A stretch of 64,000 nt of DNA. Source: Lethocerus indicus. Taxonomy: Eukaryota; Arthropoda; Insecta; Hemiptera; Belostomatidae. A program made the translations under genes and the position numbers. Below are positions 45,456 to 58,085 of the stretch, one piece after another (the stretch's first letter is position 1; each line of letters begins with the position of its first letter). Location: NCBI GenBank assembly GCA_019843655.1, contig JACDQD010000005.1, positions 3,561,575 through 3,625,574 of the forward strand, written 5' to 3'. The notes under the pieces were generated by a model. That model was not told the origin of the DNA, searched no databases, and was given only the letters and a program-made list of their open reading frames with translations.

Positions 45456-46735
45456 TTATTTATTAATCGCAGCTGGGAAATCACTTAAAAAAAAAAAGAA
45501 AAATTCCATAAAACACGAATGGTTTTTAATGGAAACCAAAAAAAAGTTATTTGGTGCAGGGCCGACAGAGAGGTGAACAGGTGAGAGACCTTCCAAGGCG
45601 TTCGTCAAGGGAGGCCGGCGTTTATCAAATTTATAATTTGGCAGTGAGAAAATTTCCAGTTGAATTGAAACCGCATTTTTCAAAACCGCACTCCAATCAA
45701 CGGTTTCCTGTAATGGCTTATTAATGTCGATAAATGATTGGACGAGAGAAGCCGGTAAACTCCGGTGTACTAAATATAATATTACTATTACATATTGTGT
45801 TTACCCGTTTGTACAATGAAAAAAAAATTGTTTTAACCAAAAAAACTATTTTGGCAATTGCCTTCGCTCGTTTACTAAATGTAGGCGTTCAAGAATTAGA
45901 TGTAATAAAATTAGATATAATATTTTCGTTTGCCTCTAAAATTTCGATTTTAAAATCAGAAGTCATTAACGTCATGGTATTACAAAAGATAAGCACGTTG
46001 TAAATATGTTTATCGCAATATTCATTATTCGGAAAGTAACTTTTGCAAATCTCGATAACTGTTCTTAATATGAATGTATAATAATATTGGAAATTGTCAC
46101 GAAGGATCTCTTCGGGTGATTATATATTAAATAGGGTTACAGAGAAATTCTAATATCTGTTCGGCGTTTCAGATAAATTTGATAAGGCCGGTTTAGATTT
46201 AATTTTGTGTGTGTCCTTAAGCTCGGTTGGCAGTTGGGGGGTAAGGTGAGCTAACTGTTTGTCTCTGGCAATGGCCTCGTCTGCCAACACTTCCAGCTTC
46301 CTTACCCTCTCTCTCAGGGACAATAAACTACATACGGGTCTCGCCTATACCGGAACTGAATTGTTGATTTCCGATCGAAATGTCCTAATCCCGAGCATGA
46401 ATTAAGCAGGCCCACTACAGGAGGACGACATCGACATCAGGATTAAACAAACATGACTGGGAAAATCAACGAATTGTGTGTAAAGTTCCTATTTCGGCAT
46501 CAATTTCCCTCAACGCTCAGGTCAGCGTAAAAGTAAAAAATAACATGTTTTCAACATCAGTATTAAACAAACATAACATTAGGATACCGTAGATTTCGAT
46601 ATATCATTCCACTGAAAATTATCCCATCACTCCAATCCTTTGATTAACAACTTATCTTCTCTCATCATAAAGGTTGAAGCAGGAATCTCTGAATATAATT
46701 TTATATCTGTATCGTGACTTAAAATAAAAAGAAAT

Positions 46736-46911
46736 GTAGATTTCGCGTGTTTCCGTCTCCTCTCGTTGGTTTGATCTTTTGCTAGACCGGTTTCGGCTGC
46801 TCGCCATCTTCAGTAGCGGTGTCACTTGTACTGTGACTACAGTACGTCCAACCGCCACAGTACAAGTGACAGTGGCAGTGCAGAGAGGAGACAGAAACAC
46901 ACGAAATCTAC
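46736..46911 (-). mobile_element. Hammerhead retroelement copy 3 inside a fold-back inverted repeat
   Basis: Outer arms at 46736-46764 and 46883-46911 are 29-bp inverted repeats with two mismatches. A second inverted pair of 15 bp (GTCACTTGTACTGTG and its complement) flanks the centre near 46840. The left arm carries the element in minus orientation with its ribozyme. The right arm is the same element with the ribozyme section missing. The structure looks like two head-to-head copies, one deleted. Confidence 0.75.
46781..46817 (-). ncRNA. Type I hammerhead ribozyme motif, intact consensus (minus strand)
   Basis: Read on the minus strand: stem I GCTA, CTGAAGA, stem II GGC/GCC, GAA, ACCGGT, C, stem I TAGC. 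All invariant hammerhead positions are present, with A at the free position of CUGANGA. It is otherwise identical to the motif at 45369 but on the opposite strand. Confidence 0.8.
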
Positions 46912-47440
46912 GGTATTCCAACCCCTCGCAGACCACAAAACGGGTACGTTAAACTAATAAACACTAGGAGAGAAGCTCACGAATTATGTTTTACTTCGCG
47001 ATATCGCGAGCCTTCTACGGCGTTTCGCAAAAAACGAGTTGCGCAATCCGATCGCGACCCGTCGCCTCTTCGAAAACCCTCGCAGACGTTCTCTCAGCCG
47101 AAAATAATTAAAAATCCGCTGCCCGTTCGGCCAATGCAATCGAATGATGTCAGAAATAAGAAAGAAATAATAATCCCCTGCCTTCGTCGACGAAATACAA
47201 ATTTGGGTTTACATTATCAGTCCGCATGAAGAAATTATAACTTTCTTTTTGTAAACGAAATTAGTTATTAGTATACTTATTTTTTTATTGTTACAACTGT
47301 ATATTACAATAAAAGATAAGAAACCCGCTGGCTTTCCCCCTTTTTCTCAAAATTGTATTTATTTATTTTACTAGCACATGACAGGCGTATGTAAGGAACG
47401 TTCGGGACGTCGGAAGATAGTAGGGTTCGGTCGATTAGAT

Positions 47441-47779
47441 TTAAATTATACGGGAGTGATTAAATTTGTTACATTTTTGTATGACAAGGTCGCTGACAGA
47501 CGGGACTTTAAGATCCGTATGTAGGGTAAGGTCGGAGACACAGTAGGCTATTTTCCTTAATATTTTCGACTGTAAAGTTTGAATTTTTTTGATATTTTTC
47601 GATTTGGCCGGACCCCATATTTCCAGTCCGTACGCCCACATTTGCTTAGGAATAGTGTTGTACAGTAATAATTTATTGTTCAAACTTAATTTTGATCTAT
47701 TACCGATTAATCTAAGTAGTTTGTATCGTGTTTTACTTTCTGTTTTTCGAACTTTTGATTCGAACTGTGTTGATGGCAT
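47441..47779 (-). pseudogene. Jockey-type LINE reverse transcriptase C-terminal fragment
   Basis: 112 residues resemble the end of Jockey/X-element pol proteins: RYKLLRLIGNRSKLSLNNKL, LLYNTIPKQMWAYGLEIWG, AKSKNIKKIQTLQSKILRKI, then HTDLKVPSVSDLV. The catalytic reverse transcriptase motifs upstream are absent. No continuous frame extends to either side, and recognisable coding downstream is broken by stops. This is a 5'-truncated, decayed copy. Confidence 0.8.
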
Positions 47780-47899
47780 GGACAGGGGGATTTACAGTAG
47801 GAATATAGTCCGTCAACATTTAGTTTATTACGACATGATATTTTTCGGAAGTTTCATAGAATTAATTATTTTTTCCTTTTTTTAACAAAAATATGCCTG

Positions 47900-50800
47900 A
47901 CGTAATGAAGTGCCAGTGATGTGAGTAAATTTTAAATTATGAATTCTTGCACCATGAAATAATTATTTAATTCGCCCTGAAACGTTAGGCAAGAGTGCAG
48001 ACTCCATCAATACCCTGACTTACTAACATGCCGACTACTGGCGATGACGAGAAACAGGTCAAACTTGTGTACTTCTAAATTCCATACTCTAGTTTAAAAC
48101 TCCCTTTATGGCATTTCAATCAGCTCGTCTAGAATTGCGGTACACGTTGGAATACCGTCGATAAAGGTATTAAATGAAATTTCAAACGTCGTGTAAATAA
48201 ATTAAAATCATCTGCAAAGTGGTATTATATAACAAAAAAACATCTTCACATGGACGTAGGAGAGGTGGTATTAAGCGGATGCAAATTAGTTTTAGGTTTC
48301 AAAATGTGACGAAATCTCTGAAACATTATCGAGTATATTCAATTGTAAATTGTCGGGCGTTAACGAGCGAGACGCCGCTTAAAAACTTGAATTAATAAAA
48401 AAATTCGAAAGGTTTACGCGTTCCAGAGACGACCTGCCCCCAAAATGCATCCACGGGTCAGCAGCGACATCGTTCTTTTAGCGTACTGCAATTTATATAC
48501 TTTATTTTTCTTTCCTTAAAAGCGTATTTATTGAAGATAGAAAGTTTCGGGATGGTATCAATGTGAAGATAAAAACGTAATTTTTTCACAAAATTCACAA
48601 CAAGATAACATAAATTGAACCCAAGTGCAACATGAAAAGAACACAAAAGTTGGGGCCGTAGATACGAGGGAATGTAAGTATAGAATTTTGAAAATAAAAA
48701 GAAAATATTACTTTTTCAAATAAAGTTCCAGATGAATTTAATGCCAACCAGTAAGTCGCGTGACTGGAAACACAAGTAGAGGCCTTAGAGTCCGCACGCC
48801 GATGAACAGAATTAATTGTGACGACATTTTTTGTCTTTAGAACTGTCTAAATTCTTCCGCCGTTACAAATTCGTTCTCTGACTGAACACTGTAACAATGT
48901 TCGGTGAGCGTGAACAACCGCTTTGTAAAATCAACGTCCTCGGCATATTTGTAATAAGTATATTTTTTCCAAAGAACGCTAGTTTCATCTTTTCAATTTA
49001 TTGTAACATAAAATCCATCTTGCAATTATGTAACGCTACAGCACTGATGTTGCTGTATACCAAATTGCTAATCTATTACGATTAGGAGGTTATCAACAGT
49101 TTATGTTATTTATATGTAATTAAAATTTAAATATATGGAGCTAATAGAACGTTATTTTTATTAGATTCAAAATATTTTATTAAATTTGTATGTATATAGT
49201 AGTACTTATTACAGTAAACCTAGCCTGGAATAGTATTATGAGCCAGTTAATTTTATTTTCTGTTATTTTTCATTAGATACTTAGAAGAAGAACAATATTC
49301 AATGTAAAATGTCGATCTCAATTTGAATGCAAGATAGGTACAGAAAATTAAATTTTCAGGAACGAATATAGAACGGATAAACGTTACTTTCCATTAGCAA
49401 ACCTAAGAAACATTTTGTTGAATGAATATACACAGAACTGCTGATAGTTTAATTCGAGAAATGTAAATGTGGAAGGGAGCAAAGTCTTGGAAACATATGT
49501 ATTGCGGATAGGAGTAAATACAAATAATAATCTGATTAAATTCCTCAACGTTGTTTCCGCTTTCGGATTTCCTACTCTCCTTGCATTTCAGCCGGCAAAG
49601 CCGAGAGACAGTGGTTGGGTTCCAACCTTTATTCGTCAGACCCAGTCATGGTCAAACTGTATGCATGCATTTTAACGGTTTGTCGGTGCCGTAAGAGCGA
49701 TAATTTAAAAGTCATTACTACTGACACTTGGCAATATAAGTGAAGTAATTACGCGTGTCACCCGAGGATGAAGCATCCTGAGGTTGAACTGTTAAGAACA
49801 TTTCATTCTTCGTTTAAAATAATTTTTGTTCATTACCTTCAAGCTATACGCAAGACTTTTACAAGAACGGGCTCTTAACCTTTCCCTTGGTCCGCATAAA
49901 TTTTCTACAGTATTCTAATTAAAGAAGGCGTTAGTCTGAGACACAAAAATTGTAACGGAAATACCGGAATTCGATTTGGAGCCGAGGACGACAGGCTCCG
50001 TCCATGTGGGAAATTCCACACCGTCGGATGCGTTTTGATGCGTTTTTATACGACAGTAATTTACTGTCAACCGATAAAGGGGGAAACGGGACTTTCCTGG
50101 AACGGTGTCCCGAATAGAAATCACGTTCTGTCGCAATCGCTTTATGAATGATTTCACCGTCGTCGGTTTTGGGTCGAGGACCTATCGCGTTACTCGTGGA
50201 ACAAAAATTAGGCCAACTGTATAAATGCGAAGACGAAATTCTCGAAAATTAAAGTCGCCTACACGAAGCCTAACAAAAGAAATGTGCCAAGTGTGCAGAA
50301 TTTATGTAAACTAAATTACACTACACTTTTTAGTAAGTGATTTCGTTGGTATTTGCGTTACAATTGGTATAATTATGAACGTATTTTGTTTTTGTCTTAC
50401 CGGGGGGTAAGGTGATTTGTAAGATAAAGTTATAAGGTGGATACAAGCTTTGAAAAAAATACTCGCTGGGCCAAGTCTATCTCCCTGAAAGGAGGTTATG
50501 TTGAAAACTTATTTTGTTCACAAAAGAGGTGTTAAACCACCCTCGTATTTAGTGATATTGAACCTGGGTGCCGTTAGACCTGCAACATATTTCGCTTCAG
50601 TCTGGTAGGTCCTACCGGTGGGGACCGTTCAATTATCGAACCTTTTAACGGGTAATTAACAAGAAATGAAAAATGGACTCACAGCGTTCTTGAAAGTGCA
50701 AAAAGGAACTGCCGGGGCTTTACCGCCTTGATCGCGAAGGACTTCTCCCGTGACTCAGGACTCAGTATAGAAATAATAAACTGGGAATACACGACCCCCA

Positions 50801-53340
50801 ACTGGCGTAACGCGTAAACCCAACCGGGAATGGGGCTTTGCAATGACGCCGATGAGGAATTCAGAAGGCATGCGCAATATGTCGAGGACATGTGCACGCG
50901 AAAAGGACCGTCAGAGATTCTTTACGGCCGTCGGTAATATCGAATTCCACGGAGGCGTCCGTAAGAGAGAGACCATTAGCGAAATGTTGCTGAAGATTTA
51001 ATTGGAATTTAATTCACACACGCACATATATTGCCTAAGTCTAATATTAAGTCTCTTCTACAGTCCGTAGATAGTCCTAGATAGAGCCTAAGCATGTTGT
51101 CGGTGAACTGACAGAAGACGGCATAAATGAAGGTATTCGAAATTTTCCAAGCCAAACGGGTGTCTTAAATTCAAAGTAGTTTTTACGATTTTTAACGAGT
51201 TACTTACGGCTGGTATAGTTCAGTTAGACTATTCGCCAACGTCTGTGGCATTCTTTCAATAATGTTACTCGCAGCGGTACAATTTAAATCCTGGACGCGC
51301 CAATAATCGTTTTTGGACCCACGTGAATTATAGACGTATTAAGCGTTACTCAAGTTACTACGTTTTCATGACTCAATAGACAAGTAGTAAATAACGACGG
51401 TCATTATTGTGTTCTCTTTCCCACGAACTTGTTGGTTCATCGAAAAGCGTTCAAGTTGATTGGCTGAGAATCGAACCATTAGTCGCCAAAAGGCAGCCCG
51501 TTTTTTTTAACGAGTTTTTAATGTAAATTATCGCACAGAGCGCTGTTGCGTGTTGTTTGAAGATTTAGAACCGCTTTAATTCGGCTGCAGCTATTGAGAC
51601 GGCCGAACGAGCTCAATAAATGGTTCGAATCAATTGCACGGCTACTCGGTGGCTGTGTGCAGATCTGGAAGGTGGAACGAGTGTTAGATCGCCTGTTTTG
51701 CACGTTTGCCAACAGAAACGACACTTGGGCAGCACGTGATCCAGCCTTTCGTTCTGGTTAAGGCGTAAGATTAAATCATCCGGTATAAATAGCCGGGTTT
51801 ATACCGGCCCGCGAATTTAAACGCTTAAAGATCGAGCGAAACCGTGTTGGGGGGTCATCGAATCGAGAGGCCGGTGCGGTGTCTTAACAATGGCAACGAT
51901 TACCGGTAGTGTTTCGGATTAAGAATATTCTGCGTCCTTTCGCGTCTTCTGGAGTTGGTAACACTGCGCCGTCGATAATATTTCAGTCCACGCATATCTG
52001 TTGCAAACAGCCTCCACTGCAGTCTTACTGCGAATTATGAAATATTATTCCACCTTGGAATAATTACTTCAGTTAACAATGCAGCGAGAGAGCAGATAGG
52101 ATCTCTGCCATCCTGTGTACAGGATATCTGTTTACGACCTAAATGTTCAATATATTTCCTCCAATTGTTAATCACGAATAATATTAACATCTAATGTTTC
52201 GTCGCGCCACATAAATATTGCGTAGTTTTTGACGATAAGCCAAATGACCGACTTGTGTCGGTTAAATCGGGTTCTGCAGTGGATGAGCGGTTCTTACCAC
52301 GAAATACCCTCAATATATCGAGAATTGACAGGACGTTTAGTCAATACATTTTGTTGGCCCATGGAATTATTCCATTTCTGCCCCGAATGAAGGGAAGCCC
52401 CAAAAACCCTTCAACTTCCGCGCCGACCGAGGTTGTCCACACAGTACTACGCGAAGCTACCGAAAGTCTTTTATGCTGATGACGCCATTGGAAACGAGTA
52501 ATCAATTTTCGAGGAGGAACGAATCAGAATGAAATGCCAAAAAGAAGAGAGAATCAAATACAAATAATATCAAAAGTTGTTAGTTTTCTTGGCGATCCTC
52601 ATTCGGCAGTCCGACTTGGGGGGTTGTAAAAAATACAACGTTGTACGGGCCGGCGAACATGTCCTAAGTGAATTACAGACGCCGGGTCCGTTTCTTATTC
52701 GCTGCCCTGTCCGTCCCCCATAGCTCATTGTACCGCACGTGTGTTAGTATTACGTACACAGAGAGCGCGATTTAGGAGGCGTGCGCGATATGTCGAGGAC
52801 ATGTTCACTCAAAAAACGAACCCCCCTCCTCCCCAACCGCCCGATCCTGTTACCGTTAAGCCTGTACGGTACATTTATTTTATCGGATTTCGGTGCTGGG
52901 GCCGTACCGGGACAAACACGTTACGAACTTGTCGCAATTTACTCCTAACGTCTGTATTACAGCGCCAAGGTCGAAATAAGAATTCTTCACATTCTGCGTC
53001 GATTTCTTCGCCGTTTATTATAGTGCTCGGTAGTGCGGTGTCGGACTGTAAAATTGTTCCCCCGTTACACAATTCGGGCAATAATGTACACAAGCCTATG
53101 TAGTAGAAGCAATTAGACTAGCCGACGTGGCCAAGGCTTATAATATTACAGCAGTGCTAGTTACATATACAGAGTTCCCAGGAAACTGTGCTTCCCACTG
53201 CGGCGATTAGTTGGAACTTTATTCAGGGATATAGACTCCGAGAGTTTATAGCGTTAATTTTTTTATTGAGCCATTGAGATTTTGATTCCCCGATCGGAAG
53301 AAGAAATAATCGCAGTAACAACGCGGTGGAAGTTGTCTCG
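47900..53340. other. Gene-poor spacer with one short dispersed repeat
   Basis: No gene recognised. A 31-bp word built on ATATGTCGAGGACATGT occurs at 50866-50896 and again at 52777-52807 with few differences. The minus-strand frames at 50679-50897 and 52875-53093 have some protein-like composition but no family I can name. Confidence 0.45.
48033..48064 (+). repeat. Decayed hammerhead-element relic
   Basis: GACTACTGGCGATGACGAG followed by GAAACAGGTC resembles the ribozyme core of the copies at 45369 and 53345. CUGANGA is mutated to CTGGCGA, and stem II is disrupted. Listed as a probable relic only. Confidence 0.35.
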
Positions 53341-53344
53341 ACGT

Positions 53345-53382
53345 ACTACTGACGATGGCGATAAGCCGAAAAATTAATTAGT
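53345..53382 (+). repeat. Decayed hammerhead motif with altered stem I
   Basis: Stem I is ACTA and TAGT here instead of GCTA and TAGC, so both sides have changed together and pairing is kept. CTGACGA and GAA are intact and stem II is GGC/GCC. Stem III and the cleavage position are degenerate (AT-rich), so activity is unlikely. Confidence 0.5.
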
Positions 53383-53667
53383 TTTGAAAATTCGCACTTC
53401 AATCTCCATTTAATGCCGTGTAAAATTAATAAAAGCTCACTAATTTCTGTTGGCGTGCCTTATACAATAAGCTCCGCCTGTTTCTACACCCATTGTGGTC
53501 CTCTTATTGTTCATTGTGCTGGGCCCCCCGCGAGAGATATGAATTTCGGGCTTATGCACATGTGTGGGCCGTACCAATCGGCACTGACACTAACGACAAT
53601 AAATGTAATTGCACTTACATAACGGCAATGAAAATGCAAAACATACGATAGGATCTATACATATTTT

Positions 53668-53671
<4 letters not shown>

Positions 53672-53724
<53 letters not shown>
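53672..53724. repeat. (TA)n microsatellite
   Basis: Uninterrupted TA run of about 53 bp. Confidence 0.9.
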
Positions 53725-53731
<7 letters not shown>

Positions 53732-55780
53732 AGTGATCGTAAAGCGCTTTCTGAACACTCGGATCAAATATAACCTGGAGAAACTCTGACTGCAAATTTA
53801 AAATTGAATAACGGAGTCGGGTCTCGTTAAATCTAGATCCACAATAGAGAACATTCTAAAAACCTAAACTGCTACTTGAATTAAAGTTTTCACTTCGTTC
53901 AACTTATAGTAAACGCCACAACAGGAGAATATTCGATACTGCATGAACTTTATATTTCATCTAATTCTTTCAACAGATTCTTTCAAGCGGAATATCTTTT
54001 AAATAAATTAACTTGATTCACTTTCGGTGAAAATAATTAAATGATTCCAGAGAAATCTTTTCATCCATCCGACCATATAATATCGCCGTTTCTGGGTTGA
54101 TATATCAACGTTTACCACTAACATCTTTCTTTGCGGATTTTATTTTTAAATAAAATATAACGCTAATAGGAAAAGGATAGCATCGTACGCTAGGTGCAAC
54201 AATGTTGATATTATCGGCTATTTAGCTATATGGAGAGTCCGAAAATAGATAACCTTCACATACAAAACGGGCCGGTGCTATTTATCGGCCCTCGGCTTTA
54301 ATCAAACTATCGCGGAATGAGTCATATCTTCCAGGTGTCCCCCGGGTACATAGTCGCATTCGCCAACTCTCTGATATAATACAATTCAAATGCAAATAGA
54401 TCACCGCTGGCATGTTTATTGAAAATGTTATCATGTTACGGTAACTCCGCCCCCCCCCATCTACCCCACTGTACAATATTTACCGACGGGTCTAAAACGG
54501 GGCTTGGTTCCCGAGAGGAGGTTCGTACGCCCAATTAGCTTTCTACTTTAGACTTAATTCGCGTCAGGTTTTGTACCGATTTCTCTGGTATAAATCTTCC
54601 ATTAGCCGGCTCGGAATAATGTTGAGCGGTGGATGGAGGGTGGGGTTGGGGGCTCACGGTTGGTGCGCTCTCACTCACAAACACACTTCGCTGACCGTGA
54701 TATTACAAACCGCCGCCTGTCCGCTGTACGCAACCTGTGTACTACTTCGCCGCCCCGATACTACGCCAAACTGATCATTTTTTTACAATTTACACTCCGA
54801 TGTGCGCGTTTTATGCTTGTATATCTGTCGGTATCGCGATGTTGTATGCGCCTGTAGACTCGGTTCTTCAATGAGATGCTTCCTTACTATGAGTATAGTA
54901 CATCGAAGCCTGTAGCCAATAATTATTTAAAATATAGATAAGTGACCGTTGTAATGCAGTTCATTCTTGAGCCACAGTAAAATTTCCATAAAAGGTCTAT
55001 AAAAACGAGGTACGAGTGTTAGTATTCTCAGTTATTTGAACAAAGAACTGATGGGAAATAGACCTTTTTTAACTTTGAGTTATATTGAATTTGTCTTGTT
55101 TGTGGGATTGCAGTGGGTTTTTTCTGCGACCCATGTATACAGCCTAGATTTTGGCACATGAGTATCCGGTTTAATATCCCTTCTACTTTTCTTCAATTAC
55201 GGATTTGAATTCATTACGAGAGGAACGAAAGGACGAGTATAAATAATAATACGACGATATTTAATAATTATAATTCGCGAAGTTTCTATTAATATCGCAA
55301 TATATTTTTATAATTACATATTCAAAAAAAATGAGAAGAAATTCCAATTAAAATTCCAATAATAGCGTACATGATTGGCAATTGTATAGAGCATAGGCCT
55401 TATTCGCAGGGGTATTTTTCCCACTGATCCACTATATTCGGAGAAGTAGATTAAGGTTTCTACTATGCGAGGTTTCTCCCACCGTCAGTAGGCAACGCGA
55501 ACTCCCACACGAGCGTATGAACTTGTCGCCGGGCTGTATTGAAAGCAGAACTTTCACACATGCCATCGAATGAACTAAAGACCCAATAGTACAAATAGGC
55601 TTAAACTAGAATGGGGACAGTACATTTTGATCCTCATTCCCTTCACTCTACTGGGCCTGTCTGTCGTAAAAACCTGCGATCCACTATTGAAGATTGTTCG
55701 AAGATCACGAATGCAACTGCACCCGGTTCTTTAATACCGGGGAGTCTTCCTGAGGCACACTGGCAACAAGTCACACGACC

Positions 55781-55825
<45 letters not shown>

Positions 55826-57840
55826 TATGTGAGGGACGGAGATATGCAGAGTGTGAAAGAGAGAGTGAGAGGTCAAGGTCATAAGAGTGACCTATAAGAA
55901 TAGCAGCGGCGGCGGTGGTGGGAGCGGAGGTATTCACGAGATGCCGACCAAACATAATGTTAACTCCGTTTGACCGTTATGTTCGTTACATCACCCCCAA
56001 TCAGGATCGTGATCACGTTCACGATACTTATTTGTGCGAGGGGGCCCCTCCGGTGCCATCCGAACCCCCCCCCCCGGCTCCTCTCCCAGCCATCATCCAT
56101 GAAACACGCTAATGTATTCCTCCAAAGTTCAAACCAGGAGAGCCGGCCGTAGGAATGTTGTTTTTAAACGCTCCCCTTCCCACGCAAACACACTCGAGTA
56201 CACCGAAAACACTGTGAAGTGCATTGCAGAATAGCCGCGCAAAATATTGATGTGCCCAATATTAATATTATAAAGTGCCTCGCTTCTAGCCTCCACACAT
56301 TATACGCTCGCCTGTCCATTACAACCTCGAACGGAGATGTAGACCGGCGTGCAACTCAGAAGGCCTCGTTACCGAAGAAGAAGAGACTGCCGTCTATATC
56401 TTAAGCGAGACGGATTCAGTCCGAAGACTCTGATTTATATGTCGGCAGTACAGAAAAGACTTAAAAAGAACAAATGAAGCGAGAAGACACGAACGCGCTT
56501 TCGTGCTTTCGTAATCGTGCAGAAAGAACAGGGTCACGGCTCCTCCGTTTTACCCTAGAATTTGCTCCTAAAGTAACCGAAGAAGTGAAATAACGATGGT
56601 TTAAATAAAATATCTTAAACTAAAACTAAATTAATTATTGTCTGATTTTTCCTTAATTGGACTAATGTAAAATCCTCCCAATGGAGCTCCTGGTCGTATT
56701 CCATTATTAACAAGCATATTTTGAATACGATCGAATTTGTTGAGAACCCGTGAATAAATAAGATGTATATAACAGCCAGTGGAAACAGATGTAGAGGCCG
56801 ATAGGCAAAAAACTAATACAAGTCAGCTCCATACACTGCAGACTTCCTTAACACTGCGTCATAAAAGAATTGTGTGCACGTTAGGAAACGGCCCCAGTAA
56901 ATTGTACAAACATAACAGAAAAGCTCATATTTTAGTGAATATCGTATTAACAATATTTTATTATATTACACTTCGCACTCTTATTTTCACAAGCTAAAAT
57001 TCTATGAAAATCCGAGTACTCGTGTCTGATTTCTAAATACAAATACTTGATTCATATCAGTTCATCGCAGAATATTCACACATTCTTTATTTACAAATTG
57101 CTACGAACGAAATCATTTTATTTAAATTATGGAAATCATTTTATAGCCCCTACTATTGGGAGACAGTGCAATGCTGCGGTGCGCGCATCATGCACCGCGC
57201 AAAGTGATGCATTGTACACAATGCACACGAGTTTACAGTGCACCGGCGAAACTCATCGCATTAGGAGTCCATTCACCGGCTGCACAACTCCGCGTTATTT
57301 TCCGACGAAGACAAATTATTCGGTTAATTCATTCGCGTTGGACGGGGTATCAAGACACACCGTGGATAAATCAAATACGGCGGCAAAAAGATATCTCGAA
57401 TATTAGAATTTTAATTTTTTAATCGCTCGAATAACTTTACAGTAGTATCTTTTAGTAAGTGTAAGTATTACTCGGTAATTTTATTAGTCGAGGAGTCTAC
57501 TGACGGAGCGATAGGAAGGATAGGACCGATATTTTTACGGAAAATAATTTTTCGCTTCCGGATTAAAGCGCTCCGGCGTCGCCCTCGGTTGTACAGTTAA
57601 TTTCCTCTTCCTCTCTCGCACCCGGACCTCCCTTCTCCCAGTTTCCGTCTATCCGTCCTACGTCTTTCTATTTCCGTCCTACCGATTTTAACGTCGCTTC
57701 CGTTTCTATTTCTTATTCCGATCGTCTTCCCTCGAATCGAAAGTACGGATGCGAAGAAGCCAGGGTAAAGGTAGTCGGCTGGGGGTAGGGGGGCGGGGAG
57801 CGGCCGGCCGGTGGCGCCTCCTAGCGGTGGGCCCGGCCCC
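53725..57840. other. Gene-poor spacer with (GA)n microsatellite
   Basis: Contains a (GA)n run at about 55786-55823, which can also act as a GAGA-factor binding stretch. Frames in this interval overlap on both strands and show low-complexity translation. No exon was recognised. Confidence 0.5.
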
Positions 57841-57845
57841 GCCCT

Positions 57846-57885
57846 CATATATATAAGGAGGCGTGAGGCGGCGGGACGCTCACTA
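57846..57885 (+). promoter_or_regulatory. TATA-type core promoter
   Basis: TATATATAAGG at 57847-57857 is followed about 30 bp later by an initiator-like CTCACTAG near 57878-57885. The surrounding DNA is GC-rich. The spacing to the ATG at 58025 leaves a 5' UTR of roughly 145 nt. TATA promoters usually serve regulated or tissue-specific genes. Confidence 0.6.
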
Positions 57886-58024
57886 GACCGGTGAGGCCGC
57901 ACGCGCACCCTCACGTTACACCCGATTAACCGCCAGTACGACCACCACCCGGACACCGGAAAGAAGAAGAGAGCAGTACCACAGGAGAGAACCCCCACGT
58001 TCGAACGGATCCCAGAAACCGAGG

Positions 58025-58085
58025 ATGGCCAGCGTCAGGCCCCCGCTGCTCCTCCTCATCGCCCTCGCCTGCCTCATTCAAGCGG
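58025..58085 (+). CDS. First coding exon of an unidentified secreted protein (partial)
   Basis: ATG at 58025 opens MASVRPPLLLLIALACLIQA, a textbook signal peptide with a basic n-region and a leucine-rich core. The exon ends at GCGG|GTAAGC, phase 1. First exons that encode little more than a signal peptide and end in phase 1 are common in insect cuticle proteins, neuropeptides and other secreted products, but the mature protein is not in the window and the family cannot be named. A TATA promoter lies upstream. No following exon could be supported up to 64 kb, so intron 1 is probably longer than 5.9 kb. Confidence 0.7.

Noticed and set aside
51620..51632. GGTTCGAATC, resembling a tRNA T-loop
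   Set aside because: No acceptor, D or anticodon stems can be formed around it.
52875..53093. Minus-strand 72-residue frame with protein-like composition
   Set aside because: It has no recognisable motif and is overlapped by a longer plus-strand frame. It could be a transposon scrap but cannot be supported.
55786..55823. (GA)n run considered as a GAGA-factor regulatory element
   Set aside because: It is a simple microsatellite with no promoter or conserved neighbour; binding cannot be argued from sequence.
57597..57998. 133-residue minus-strand frame
   Set aside because: It overlaps the TATA promoter and 5' UTR of the plus-strand gene. Its Arg/Pro/Gly-rich translation follows from GC content.
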